A DNA stretch of 32,003 nt. Origin: Komagataeibacter europaeus LMG 18890. Lineage in GTDB: Bacteria > Pseudomonadota > Alphaproteobacteria > Acetobacterales > Acetobacteraceae. Numbering within the stretch: the first letter of the stretch is position 1; each line of letters begins with the position of its first letter. The stretch lies in assembly GCF_000285295.1 (NCBI RefSeq), contig NZ_CADP01000022.1:1-32003 (forward strand), in the 5' to 3' direction. Below, piece after piece: positions 24,415-32,003 of the stretch. The notes beneath the pieces were generated by a model. The model did no database searches and was not told where the DNA came from. It worked only from the letters and a program-made list of their open reading frames with translations. The position numbers and the translations under genes were made by a program.

Positions 24415-25002
24415 ATGCACGATCCCACGCCGCAGGCGTCGTCTCCGGTTCCCGCGCAGGGAACACCATGGCTGGAAAGCGGCCTGGAACGACTGTTCTT
24501 CCGTGCGCGATGGTTGTGCGCACCGTTATATCTTGGCCTGACGGCCGGGTTGCTGGTGATACTGGTCAAATTCTTCCAGACCGTGTGGACGCTGGTCAGG
24601 CATAGCTACACGCTGGAATTCGATGATGTGTTTGTCGGCATCCTCGACATGATTGACCTGGTGCTGCTGGCGAACCTGCTGCTGATCGTGATGTTCGCGG
24701 GATACGAAAATTTTGTTTCCAAGCTGGATGTGCGCAACCACCGGGATTTTCCCGACTGGATCGGGCACGTCACGTTCGGGGATATCAAGATCAAGCTCAT
24801 GGCTTCCATCGTGGCCATGTCGGCCATTCATGTACTGGCGGATTTCATCCGGGTTAATGAAATCTCCAGCCGAACACTGGCATGGAGCGTGGGCATCCAC
24901 CTGGCCTTCGTCGTATCGGGCCTGATGCTCGCGATGATGGACCGGATGATGGAACCACCCGCCCGCCCGGCAGGGTCACAGACAGAATCGGGCACCCACT
25001 GA
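24415..25002 (+). CDS. yqhA: YqhA/UPF0114 family inner-membrane protein
   Basis: 195 residues, four hydrophobic segments. 'FRARWLCAPLYLGLTAGLLVI', 'FVGILDMIDLVLLANLLLIV', 'FAGYENFVSKLD', 'FPDWIGHVTFGDIKIKLMAS' and 'AMSAIHVLADFI' match the YqhA family. Function unknown. GGTAGGATGAG lies before the ATG. The N-terminal 20 residues are Pro/Ser-rich and less conserved. A perfect dyad sits just upstream, and the NsrR-like gene lies 290 bp downstream on the same strand. Confidence 0.85.
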   Translation: MHDPTPQASSPVPAQGTPWLESGLERLFFRARWLCAPLYLGLTAGLLVILVKFFQTVWTLVRHSYTLEFDDVFVGILDMIDLVLLANLLLIVMFAGYENFVSKLDVRNHRDFPDWIGHVTFGDIKIKLMASIVAMSAIHVLADFIRVNEISSRTLAWSVGIHLAFVVSGLMLAMMDRMMEPPARPAGSQTESGTH

Positions 25003-25112
25003 CAGGTCGCCCGTTGCCGTTACGACGGCCATGAACATGACGCCCCGGCGGGCGTTGCAGGCACGGACTGGCGCCTGAGGGAACCTGCACCCGTTGATTT
25101 GGGGCAGGAAGA

Positions 25113-25178
25113 AGGCATTTACGCCTCATTACAATCACATTTACGTGATATTATAGGACTGTTTACGTCGCCTTTATT
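25113..25178 (+). repeat. Three phased 22-bp TTTACG repeats
   Basis: TTTACG occurs at 25118, 25140 and 25162, exactly 22 bp apart. The first two are also short palindromes (AGGC-ATTTAC-GCCT; ATCAC-ATTTAC-GTGAT), the third weaker (GAC-TGTTTAC-GTC). TTA recurs 5-7 bp after each. Spacing of two helical turns puts all sites on one face of the DNA. They end 53 bp before the NsrR-like operator. Confidence 0.5.
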
Positions 25179-25230
25179 TGCCATTGGCTTACTGAAACCA
25201 AGGGCCGGAGCATATTTTAACATATAAATT

Positions 25231-25243
25231 GTATTTGAAATGC
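25231..25243. promoter_or_regulatory. NsrR-type operator GTATTTGAAATGC
   Basis: Exact match to the dyad core GYATTTNAAATRC known for NsrR boxes. It is 50 bp upstream of the nsrR-like start, in AT-rich DNA, and suggests autoregulation by nitric-oxide-sensitive repression. Confidence 0.6.
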
Positions 25244-25292
25244 TGTTTATATGGGTCTGTTTCTGTCGATTACCCCTATGTTAGATAGCCAC

Positions 25293-25799
25293 ATGCGCCT
25301 GACCCTGCACACTGATTATGCATTACGTACGTTGCTATACATGGGAATCCATGCGGATAGACGCGTGTCGATCCATGAAATCGCCAGCGCGTACGACATC
25401 TCCGAAAATCACCTTGTCAAGGTCATTCATCGGCTGTCACGCCTTGGGCTGATCGATGCACGCCGTGGCCGGGGCGGGGAACTGCTGCTGGCCCATGCGC
25501 CCAAGGACATCCGTATTGGCGACGTCGTGCGCCAGACCGAGGACGACATGCGCCTTGTCCATTGCGAACCAGGCGCCACCGAAAACGCCAGTTGTTGCAT
25601 CCTGTCGGACATGTGCCGCCTGCGCGGGGTACTGTCGGTGGCGCTGGGGGCATTCATGCAGGTGCTGGATGGCACGACACTGGCTGACCTGCTGCCACCG
25701 GAAGAACACGGCATGCTGCGCGAACGCCTGCCCGGTCCCAAGCTGACGGTGCCCCCGACCGGCAAGGTCGCCACGCAGGACAGGCCGACGCTACAGTAA
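25293..25799 (+). CDS. nsrR: Rrf2-family regulator, NsrR-like
   Basis: 168 residues from ATG 25293 (MRLTLHTDYALR..., the usual family start; ATGs at 25278 and 25251 are also in frame). N-terminal winged helix: 'ASAYDISENHLVKVIHRLSR' recognition region and 'RRGRGGELLLA' wing. Cluster ligands are probably among C-x10-CC-x5-C in 'CEPGATENASCCILSDMCRL'; NsrR normally uses three Cys for a [2Fe-2S] or [4Fe-4S] cluster. NsrR represses NO-detoxification genes, and NO destroys the cluster. The matching operator at 25231 supports NsrR over IscR or RirA. No flavohaemoglobin gene is in the window. Confidence 0.85.
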   Translation: MRLTLHTDYALRTLLYMGIHADRRVSIHEIASAYDISENHLVKVIHRLSRLGLIDARRGRGGELLLAHAPKDIRIGDVVRQTEDDMRLVHCEPGATENASCCILSDMCRLRGVLSVALGAFMQVLDGTTLADLLPPEEHGMLRERLPGPKLTVPPTGKVATQDRPTLQ

Positions 25800-25804
25800 A
25801 TCCT

Positions 25805-25818
25805 TCCCATACATGGGA
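25805..25818. terminator. Short hairpin between convergent genes
   Basis: TCCCAT-AC-ATGGGA between the stops of the nsrR-like and DedA genes. A 6-bp stem without a T-run; weak. Confidence 0.3.
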
Positions 25819-25842
25819 TAACCGAACCGGACGGTGGTCCGC

Positions 25843-26502
25843 TTACGCCACCGGTGATCCGGACGTACCCTGTGCCGCCGCATCCGCACGGGCTTCAAGC
25901 AGGGCCTGCCGGGTCAGGCGTTCTTCATTGCGACGCAGGAAAATGGCGCTGGCCACCAGTCCGGCAGCCACTGCCAGACCCATCGCAATGCTGGCGGTAC
26001 CTGATACCTCCGTCACCTTGCGGCCAAGATAATACGCACCTGCGGCATATCCCCCGGCCCAGCACAGGCCACCCAGCGCATTGAACACCATGAAGCGCGG
26101 CCACGGCATATGGTTGGCCCCGGCCAGCAGGGCGACAAATACCCGCAGCAGGGCGACAAACCGTCCGAAAAACACAATGCCACTGCCATGATGACGGAAC
26201 AGGAAACGCCCCAGCAGCAACCGGTCCGGGGTCAGCTTGATCCGTGCGCCATATTTCTGCAGCAGCGGCAGGCCGACCTTCCGCCCGATCAGATAGCCGA
26301 TATTGTCCCCGATCACGGCCCCGGTCACCGCGGCAAGGGCCACGAACTGGATATCCAGCTTGTGGGTGGCGGCACAGTAGATGGACGCTGAAATGATCAG
26401 TGTTTCAGCCGGCAGCGGCAGTCCCATGCTTTCCAGCATGACGATAAAGGTAATCACCCCATATCCGTAATGCTGGAACAGGTATTCAAAATGGTGCAGC
26501 AG
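25843..26502 (-). CDS. DedA-family membrane protein, apparent CTG start
   Basis: DedA/SNARE-associated family, inner membrane; members affect lipid flipping (undecaprenyl phosphate or PE), proton homeostasis and drug tolerance. 'MLESMGLPLPAETLIISAS', 'GAVIGDNIGYLIGRKVG', 'FFGRFVALLRVFVALLAGANHMPW' and 'FNALGGLCWAGGYAAGAYYLG' are the family blocks. A GTG at 26457 would cut into the first conserved block. Upstream, the frame continues 'LLHHFEYLFQHYGYG' to a stop at 26506, with GGAGG 8 bp before CTG at 26502, so a CTG start giving 219 residues is favoured. Confidence 0.85.
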   Translation of the reverse strand: MLHHFEYLFQHYGYGVITFIVMLESMGLPLPAETLIISASIYCAATHKLDIQFVALAAVTGAVIGDNIGYLIGRKVGLPLLQKYGARIKLTPDRLLLGRFLFRHHGSGIVFFGRFVALLRVFVALLAGANHMPWPRFMVFNALGGLCWAGGYAAGAYYLGRKVTEVSGTASIAMGLAVAAGLVASAIFLRRNEERLTRQALLEARADAAAQGTSGSPVA

Positions 26503-26836
26503 CGTTCAGTCCTCCATCGCCGGGAAACGGGCACGATCCATGCATTCCGCGTACCGACACGACCGGCCCGCCCGGCACGGAACGTCAACAGGTAGGGTGA
26601 GAGTACACCACCCGAATATGGCCAGCCTGAAACCCGGCAGGCACAATGGGTGAAACAGGACGACAGCAAAACCGGCTTTAGCGAATATCTGCCACCCATT
26701 TTTTTCCTGTCCGGTTCCCTGCCCCGGTCCGGCGCCCGTTGCCCTGATCGGGCATGACCCGCGCACGGCCACGATGGAACCGGGCATATCCCGTGATATG
26801 GCAACCGGCACCGGGGCCGGGTGAAAACCAGTGGCC
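26503..26836. other. Intergenic region between DedA and bluB (334 bp)
   Basis: No convincing gene. The interval holds the DedA ribosome binding site at the left and, near bluB's stop, two hairpins: CATATC-CCGT-GATATG (26785-26800) and a GC-rich CCGG-type stem around 26803-26822 that may end bluB transcription. Overlapping minus-strand frames here lack start signals. Confidence 0.4.
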
Positions 26837-27478
26837 CTAGCGCCTGATCCACTCCCGGCGTTCGGGCGCGCGCCTTTCCCACCCGCGCCGTTCAAGTTCC
26901 GGCGTGCTGGCAGGCTGGGCCGGGTAGCCCACGCACAGATAGGCGACAAGTTCCAGAACGGGATCCATGTCCAGCACGGCCATGACCCGTTCAGGATCGA
27001 TGATGGAAACCCATCCCACCCCGATTCCCGCCGCCGTGGCCGCCAGCCAGAACGTATGGATGGCCATGACCGTGGACCACGTGGTGGTCTGTGGCATGGT
27101 CCCCCGGCCCAGTCCGCGCCCCTGCGCGGGTTCGGGATGGGACAGGACCGCCACGTGGTGGGGCGCGTCATCGAGTCCCGCCAGTTTCAGCCTGGCATAA
27201 CGCTGTGCATCCGCTCCCGCGCGATCCGACAGGGCGCTGGCATTGCAACGGGCGAAATCCGCCCGCACCGCCGCACGACGCCGGGGATCATCCACACGCA
27301 CGAAGCGCCATGGTTCACTCAGACCCACCGACGGGGCAAGGCAGGCGGTACGCAGCAGATCGTCCAGCACGGGTTCAGGCAACGGGTCACGGCGGAAATG
27401 GCGCACATCACGCCGCCAGCGGAACAGGTCTTGCAACTGCTCCCTGAAGACGGGAGAAAATTCGGGCATGGAAGTCAT
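26837..27478 (-). CDS. bluB: BluB-type 5,6-dimethylbenzimidazole synthase
   Basis: Oxygen-dependent flavin destructase that turns FMNH2 into dimethylbenzimidazole, the lower ligand of B12. 213 residues, nitroreductase fold. BluB signatures: 'FRWRRDVRHFRRDPLPEPVL', 'LAPSVGLSEPWRFVRV' and 'ATAAGIGVGWVSIIDPE'. ATG 27478, with GAAGAGG close upstream. It lies 15 bp after the stop of the secreted-protein gene at 27494, so they may be one transcript. No other B12 gene or clear riboswitch is at this locus; the candidate riboswitch near 9.3 kb is about 17 kb away. Confidence 0.9.
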   Translation of the reverse strand: MTSMPEFSPVFREQLQDLFRWRRDVRHFRRDPLPEPVLDDLLRTACLAPSVGLSEPWRFVRVDDPRRRAAVRADFARCNASALSDRAGADAQRYARLKLAGLDDAPHHVAVLSHPEPAQGRGLGRGTMPQTTTWSTVMAIHTFWLAATAAGIGVGWVSIIDPERVMAVLDMDPVLELVAYLCVGYPAQPASTPELERRGWERRAPERREWIRR

Positions 27479-27493
27479 GCCCTCTTCTTTCGT

Positions 27494-28120
27494 TCATTGC
27501 AGGCGGTCTGTCACGTCCTGGATGCTGTCGGGATCTGCGGACGTGGGTTGCGTAACACCCCCTTCCTCCGGCGCCAGGGGGGCGGCATAGGCCGGGTCTT
27601 CCTCGAACTTGGACGCCACTTCGCGGATTTCGTCAAAACTGGCCTTGTACCAGTCCACCTGCGTATGGGTATGGCTGTTCACGACAAAGCTCAGGAACGC
27701 GGGGGATGCGCTTTCCTCGATGCCATATAACGCCTCGTCCTCGCTCCCTTTCGTATGGAAGACGAAGTGGCAGTTTGCCGCATCCGCATAGCGCAGGAAG
27801 GTATGGTAAATGATGGTCGGCACGATTTCATGCATGGCCTGCCCGATGTAATAGGCTGGCCGCCTGCTGATGATCGCGGGCGTGACGTTATCCAGGATCC
27901 CTTCATTTTCCAGCGCGCTGGCGCTGTCCACGAAACGGGACTGGTTGATCGTGACCGTTACCCCGCACCGGCGCACGTGATAGGCGCTGGTGACCGTAAT
28001 GCCGAATTTCTCATAATCAGGCAGCTTGTTGAACGCGGTCGTGGCCGCATGGGCTGTTTCCACCTGTGCCAGCATGGCAACCACCAGCCATGCCGCACGT
28101 CGTGGCATATGTTTACCCAT
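27494..28120 (-). CDS. Secreted protein of unknown function upstream of bluB
   Basis: 208 residues; signal peptide with RR and 'AAWLVVAMLAQVETAHAA'. GAAGGGAC precedes ATG 28120 (an ATG 12 bp in is also possible). The mature chain has two Cys ('VRRCGVTVTI' and 'AANCHFVFHTKG') that probably bridge, aromatic-rich strands and an acidic tail (PEEGGVTQPTSADPDS). No domain recognised. Its tight link to bluB may mean shared regulation or only read-through. Confidence 0.65.
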   Translation of the reverse strand: MGKHMPRRAAWLVVAMLAQVETAHAATTAFNKLPDYEKFGITVTSAYHVRRCGVTVTINQSRFVDSASALENEGILDNVTPAIISRRPAYYIGQAMHEIVPTIIYHTFLRYADAANCHFVFHTKGSEDEALYGIEESASPAFLSFVVNSHTHTQVDWYKASFDEIREVASKFEEDPAYAAPLAPEEGGVTQPTSADPDSIQDVTDRLQ

Positions 28121-28631
28121 GTCCCTTCGCTCTCCCCATGTGGCGGCCTGTCAGGTGTATTTTACGCTCCTGTTATGTATCGTCCAATGAATATGGCGGC
28201 ACACCGGAATGCACCGCCATACGATCATGATGCAGGACCTGCCCGGTCGCAGGCCACAGCAGTCAGGTCCGGTCCCAGCAGCCCCGCAGCGCCAGCAAGG
28301 AGGGCGATCCCTCCATCCCGGCATGGCAGCCCGACGGCACGGCGATACTGGGCAGCGTCGCCAGCAGCATCATCCCCTGCTTGCGGTAGGCTGCACCGAC
28401 CCAGCCCACAACGCGCTGGCGCAGCGTGCGGATCTGGAGGGGATTGGAAGAAGGGGAAAATCCCACGGCGGGGACAGGAGAAAAACTACGCATCAAGGCG
28501 TTTCCCGTGAGCCTAGCGGGCGAGACTGCCGCATGCTGCTCCTGCGCGCACGCTACGACGCAACCGGGGGGTTGGAAATACGATATTTTCGCAGATTTCC
28601 GGGGTGATCCATGCTTTTTTCGCAAGGCTTA
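28121..28631. other. Gene-poor stretch (about 510 bp)
   Basis: Short frames on both strands overlap. The best is a minus-strand frame, 28263-28493 (76 codons, MRSFSPVPAVGFSPSSNPLQ...), with a weak ribosome binding site and no known domain; it could be a gene remnant. I would not call it a gene on this evidence. Confidence 0.4.
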
Positions 28632-28669
28632 TTCCGGCAGGTGTTGCATGGAAAAGACACCTGCCGGAA
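28632..28669 (-). terminator. Long hairpin after the epimerase gene
   Basis: TTCCGGCAGGTGT / ACACCTGCCGGAA, a perfect 13-bp stem with a 12-base loop, 11 bp past the stop of the minus-strand epimerase gene. No T-run; probably a terminator or mRNA 3' stabiliser. Confidence 0.6.
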
Positions 28670-28680
28670 GGGCCATGGGG

Positions 28681-29550
28681 TCAGATGCAGCCAACCTGCC
28701 ACGATGCCCGCCATTCCTGTCCGGGCTGCAGGTGAAACACGCCTGGACGCGTGGAAAAATCGCCCTTGAATCCGACCGGACTGGCCATGCCATGCCACGG
28801 TTCGATGCATACGAAATCAGCGCCCGGCTTCATCCATATGCCTAACTGGGGAAAGCCTTCCCATGTCAGACGCAGGCCCGGACCATCGGGGATGCGATAG
28901 GTCAGCCCCGTACTGGCCGGACGGTCGAAAATCAGCGCATCTGCCGCAAACAGGGATTCATCGAGATGCAGCACCCGACCGACGACCGGGGTGGGAAAGG
29001 ATTCGGGCAGCAGCAGGCCATCCTTCAGCCGCCGGACGCCTTCCGGCTCCGGCTGGTCAAATTCGATGATGTGCCGGCCCTTGGGCACGTCGGCGGCCAG
29101 CGGCCATACAAAGGCAGGGTGCGCACCCAGCGATGCGGGCAGGACACGATTCGCATCGGGGTTGGTCACGCAGTACCCAACCCGCAGCCTGCCCTGTTCA
29201 ATGCGGTATTCAATGACAAGGCTGAAGGCGAAGGGATAGATCCTGCGCGTGGCGTCCGTATCGGACAGTTCGAGGCGGCAGCCCGTCTCATCGCGTTCCA
29301 GCCAGCGGAATGTGCAGTCGCGGGCAAAACCGTGCTGGGTCATGCGGTACGCCTGCCCATCGACCCATGCCGCATCATCCACCAGTCGCCCCACGATGGG
29401 AAACAGCACCGGCGACTGGCGACGCCACGGGTCACCGCCACACCACAGCAGGTCACGCCCGTCCGCGCGCAGGGCACACAGTTCCGCCCCGTGGGCCCGC
29501 ACGCTGGCCGCAAGGCGGCCGTCGCCAAATGTATGGGTATTTTCTGTCAT
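28681..29550 (-). CDS. Aldose 1-epimerase family protein (LacX-like)
   Basis: 289 residues from ATG 29550 (GGAG 8 bp upstream). Family blocks: 'VRAHGAELCALRADGRDLLW', 'PVLFPIVGRLVDDA', 'YRMTQHGFARDCTFRW' and 'SLGAHPAFVWPL' (two catalytic-type His), and 'FVCIEPWHGMASP' with the Glu. This is the LacX/YihR-type branch, distinct from the GalM-type exported enzyme at 12768. No signal peptide, so cytoplasmic. Substrate uncertain. Confidence 0.88.
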   Translation of the reverse strand: MTENTHTFGDGRLAASVRAHGAELCALRADGRDLLWCGGDPWRRQSPVLFPIVGRLVDDAAWVDGQAYRMTQHGFARDCTFRWLERDETGCRLELSDTDATRRIYPFAFSLVIEYRIEQGRLRVGYCVTNPDANRVLPASLGAHPAFVWPLAADVPKGRHIIEFDQPEPEGVRRLKDGLLLPESFPTPVVGRVLHLDESLFAADALIFDRPASTGLTYRIPDGPGLRLTWEGFPQLGIWMKPGADFVCIEPWHGMASPVGFKGDFSTRPGVFHLQPGQEWRASWQVGCI

Positions 29551-29611
29551 GCTGGTGGCTCCATCCATGTTCATGATGGTGCCTACCATGCACGATCAGG
29601 GGCTGGCCTGC

Positions 29612-30133
29612 CTATTCATGTACAGCAGGGGTGGTGGCCGCCGCCAGGGTCGCGGACACAGGCGCAGACGCAGCCTTGGCATCCGGCGTCAGGCTTATGG
29701 TCAGGCGTTCGACCGAAAATGCCAGCCGCGCGCCGCTGCTGCGCGACGTGAACTTGATATGGATGCCGTTGTTATTTTCCATGACGGCCGCACCCTTCCC
29801 CGCGCCAACCGTCGCCTCACCCTGTACGGACCAGTAGGTACCCTCGATATCCTGAATGCGGTACAGGTTATAGACGGTGCCCGTGGCATGGGTCTTGGAA
29901 AAGCCGATGGCCGCACCCGAGCCACCGCGGATGCGGAAAGGGTAGTCATGCCCTTCAAACGTCAGGACACCCTTTCCCCATGACATCCCGGCCCCAAGAT
30001 CGGCCGCCGACAGGGTAAAGGCGATCGTTGCCGTATGATCACCCAGCGCATCCGCCGCATGGGCACAGGCAAAAGGGGTCATACCGGAAAGGGACACAGC
30101 AGCCGCTACGGCGGCCAGAGATGCTAGGCGCAA
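29612..30133 (-). CDS. Exported protein of unknown function
   Basis: 173 residues with TTG start at 30133, chosen because TGGAG lies 7 bp upstream and the result opens directly with a normal signal peptide (RLASLAAVAAAVSLSGMTPF). An ATG at 30241 would add 36 residues. The mature domain is one beta-rich unit: 'GMSWGKGVLTFEGHDYPFRI', 'ATGTVYNLYRIQDIEGTYWS', 'ATVGAGKGAAVMENNNGIHI'. The W-G-x-G-x-L / Y-x-F / G-x-VYNL / N-x-GV order recurs in proteobacterial exported proteins of unknown role. Tail Ala/Thr-rich. Confidence 0.65.
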   Translation of the reverse strand: MRLASLAAVAAAVSLSGMTPFACAHAADALGDHTATIAFTLSAADLGAGMSWGKGVLTFEGHDYPFRIRGGSGAAIGFSKTHATGTVYNLYRIQDIEGTYWSVQGEATVGAGKGAAVMENNNGIHIKFTSRSSGARLAFSVERLTISLTPDAKAASAPVSATLAAATTPAVHE

Positions 30134-30276
30134 AAGCGAACTCCATGATTTCTGGCGGGCAGGTTGCCCCGCGTCCTTGCGTGACAGACATGATTGGCAT
30201 GTCGTCCCTTGCACTGTGCCGCACAAATAGCAGCCATGCAAACTATATCATGGACATGATCCCAACGGGTTGCGGT

Positions 30277-30714
30277 TTATTTTTTTCCGCCGGGACGAAC
30301 CGGCGCAAGCTGGGCGCGGGCCTCGCCATTGGGCTGGGCGGCCGTGTGCAGGTTTACATAGACCTGACCGTTCTGGAGGGCCTCCGCCTGCTCGGATGAC
30401 AGCAGGACGGATCCGTGCTGCCCGGATTTATAGGGGCTGGGAATGGGCACCAGCACGCCCGCTTCTTCCCCCGCCGGGGCGGGACCATGGAAATGGGCGG
30501 CGACCACCGGCCCGCTCAGCCCGGTCCAGGTCAGGGTATATTTCACAAGATTCGTGCGCGTATTCAGCGTGGCCTGCACGGTGCCATCGGGCTGGCTGGT
30601 CGTGCCGTGTTCAGGGGTAAAGTGACCTTCCAGCCGCACGGTGGCCGCAAGGGCGGGAGAAGCCACCACGATACTGGCGGCGACAAGGGCGGGCAGGGCG
30701 GGAAAACGGATCAT
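30277..30714 (-). CDS. CHRD-domain exported protein
   Basis: 145 residues from ATG 30714 (GGAGG 5 bp upstream). Signal peptide then a CHRD (chordin) domain: 'VQATLNTRTNLVKYTLTWTG', 'VVAAHFHGPAPAGEEAGVLV', 'LQNGQVYVNLHTAAQPNGEA' are the family blocks. CHRD proteins are extracytoplasmic beta-sandwiches of unknown biochemical role in bacteria. Complete domain, C-terminus GGKK. Confidence 0.88.
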   Translation of the reverse strand: MIRFPALPALVAASIVVASPALAATVRLEGHFTPEHGTTSQPDGTVQATLNTRTNLVKYTLTWTGLSGPVVAAHFHGPAPAGEEAGVLVPIPSPYKSGQHGSVLLSSEQAEALQNGQVYVNLHTAAQPNGEARAQLAPVRPGGKK

Positions 30715-30913
30715 TTCGACCTCCACCACAAGCTGGGCCTGCGGAATTTTTTTGTCACTGAACTAATGGGAAACGCTACGGATGCCCGATTGGGTGCATG
30801 ATCCGCAACAGTGGCGCAACAAAAATCATGGCCGCGCAGCCCACCCGGCACCGGATCCCGTGACGGCCCGCTTCATGCCCGCCCACACGGCCAGAAAACT
30901 GGCGTGACCGGCG

Positions 30914-31036
30914 TTACCAGGGATGGGAATCGGAAATGAAACGCCCGGCATCGGTAATCATGCCAAAGGCATAATAACATGCTGCAACCCCCAGCAGCAT
31001 CAGCAGGCAGGACATGATGATACGCATCCACGCCAT
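30914..31036 (-). CDS. Small membrane peptide (40 aa)
   Basis: 40-codon ORF (MAWMRIIMSCLLMLLGVAAC...) with one strong hydrophobic helix and a polar tail ending FISDSHPW. It lies 45 bp downstream of the SDR stop on the same strand. No good Shine-Dalgarno before the ATG; an in-frame TTG at 31051 is another start. Unrecognised; real but low certainty. Confidence 0.4.
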   Translation of the reverse strand: MAWMRIIMSCLLMLLGVAACYYAFGMITDAGRFISDSHPW

Positions 31037-31080
31037 GTGCCATTGCGGCAACCATGCTGCAAGGACATTCCGCCCCTCTA

Positions 31081-31977
31081 TTATTCCACGCCCGTCCCGC
31101 CAGCGGCGGCATAGACCTGACCGGTGATGTAGCTGGCTTCGGATGAGGCCAGCAGCACATAGACAGGCGCCAGTTCCGCCGGCTGGCCCGCACGGCCCAT
31201 CGGGGTCTCGCCGCCAAAGTCGTGGATGTTTTCTTCCGTCTGGCCGCCACTGACCTGCAACGCGGTCCAGAACGGGCCGGGGGCCACCGCGTTGACGCGG
31301 ATGCCACGGTGGACCATCTGCTTGGCCAGTGACTTGACGAAGGCGACAATCGCCCCCTTGGTCGCGGAATAATCCAGCAGGATTTCAGACGGGCTGAACG
31401 CATTGACCGACGCCGTGGCGATGATCGCGCCCCCGCGCGGCATGAGCGGAATGGCCGCCTTGCTCAGGTAAAACAGCGCGTAGATATTGGTGCGGAAGGT
31501 TTCATCAAACTGTTCGTCGCTGATATCAAGGATACTGTCCTGATGGCGCTGGCGGCCTGCATTGCTGACCAGAATGTCCAGCCCGCCCAGTTCCCGGTGC
31601 GCGCGCTGCACCAGAGCATCACAGTATTTGCGGTCCCGCAGGTCACCGGGCAGGGCCACGGCCTTGCGCCCGGCTTCGCGGATCAGGGCGATGACCTCCC
31701 GCGCATCAGGTTCTTCCTGCGGCAGGTAGGCGATCGCTACGTCCGCCCCCTCACGGGCATAGGCGATGGCAGCCGCCCGGCCAATACCGGAATCGCCACC
31801 CGTAATCAGCGCCTTGCGTCCCGCCAGCCTGCCGGACCCCCGATAGCTGGTTTCCCCATGGTCGGGTCGTGGCGTCATCTTGCCCGCAAGGCCGGGCCAG
31901 GGCTGCGACTGCTGGGGAAACGGCGGGCGGGGATAGGCATTTTCGGGGTCCACCAGCGCGGGCGTGGGGGCCGCCAT
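31081..31977 (-). CDS. SDR-family oxidoreductase, YghA-like
   Basis: 298 residues, NAD(P)-dependent short-chain dehydrogenase of the YghA/glucose-ribitol dehydrogenase group. Rossmann motif TGGDSGIG after 'GRKALITG', 'LVSNAG' (NAG), catalytic Ser in '[10 protein letters not shown]', YxxxK in '[10 protein letters not shown]', and the '[13 protein letters not shown]' segment. Length matches YghA from ATG 31977, but the frame remains open to the window edge (GRSGAAAE before the Met), so an upstream start cannot be excluded. Substrate unknown; likely a sugar, polyol or aldehyde. Confidence 0.88.
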   Translation of the reverse strand: MAAPTPALVDPENAYPRPPFPQQSQPWPGLAGKMTPRPDHGETSYRGSGRLAGRKALITGGDSGIGRAAAIAYAREGADVAIAYLPQEEPDAREVIALIREAGRKAVALPGDLRDRKYCDALVQRAHRELGGLDILVSNAGRQRHQDSILDISDEQFDETFRTNIYALFYLSKAAIPLMPRGGAIIATASVNAFSPSEILLDYSATKGAIVAFVKSLAKQMVHRGIRVNAVAPGPFWTALQVSGGQTEENIHDFGGETPMGRAGQPAELAPVYVLLASSEASYITGQVYAAAGGTGVE

Positions 31978-32003
31978 TTCCGCGGCAGCACCGGACCGGC
32001 CGG

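Noticed and set aside
26506-27171. Minus-strand ORF of 221 codons overlapping bluB
   Set aside because: Mostly in another frame of bluB; the tail in the intergenic region has no support.

Overview
The window is high-GC, gene-dense DNA that looks chromosomal and most likely comes from an acetic acid bacterium (Acetobacteraceae, Komagataeibacter/Novacetimonas type). The grounds are the alphaproteobacterial gene families (eukaryote-like NADP isocitrate dehydrogenase, BluB, NsrR-like regulator), the codon bias, and a dispersed double-hairpin repeat that I associate with that group. Species cannot be fixed from sequence alone. No rRNA, tRNA or CRISPR array was seen. The window cuts an IS5-family transposase at the left edge, and an SDR dehydrogenase frame is still open at the right edge.

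Layout. 0-4 kb: IS5 remnant, repeat copy A, nucleoside deaminase, a small HTH/zinc-ribbon regulator divergent from a small hypothetical gene, a lipoprotein, a VanX-type D-Ala-D-Ala dipeptidase, a DUF2171-like protein and a secreted protein. 4-8 kb: a class II UvrA paralogue facing a GntP-family gluconate permease, with repeat copy B between them. 8-12.7 kb: several small secreted or membrane proteins, a 665-bp gene-free stretch with a possible orphan cobalamin-riboswitch-like fold, and a divergent pair of periplasmic proteins. 12.7-17.2 kb: an exported aldose 1-epimerase followed by a run of very small genes (33-127 codons), several below usual annotation cut-offs, ending with an SMR efflux pump. 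17.2-21.3 kb: a membrane-anchored Mrr-type nuclease divergent from an SGNH hydrolase, a Cys4 secreted protein, repeat copy C and a phosphoethanolamine-transferase-like membrane enzyme. 21.5-26.5 kb: icd, repeat copy D, a dicarboxylate symporter, YqhA, an NsrR-like regulator with a good NsrR operator and three 22-bp phased repeats, and a DedA protein with an apparent CTG start. 26.8-32 kb: bluB behind an unknown secreted gene, a LacX-type epimerase, an unknown exported protein, a CHRD protein, a small membrane peptide and a YghA-type SDR.

How it fits together. Most genes are single transcription units in divergent or convergent pairs. The clearest themes are sugar and organic-acid handling (GntP, exported mutarotase, cytoplasmic epimerase, SDR, isocitrate dehydrogenase, C4-dicarboxylate symporter), envelope work (dipeptidase, phosphoethanolamine transferase, lipoproteins), and stress or regulation (UvrA2, SMR, NsrR). 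The most distinctive feature is that all four repeat copies lie immediately 3' of minus-strand genes, three of them between clearly convergent genes, which suggests a job in bidirectional termination or RNA-end formation.
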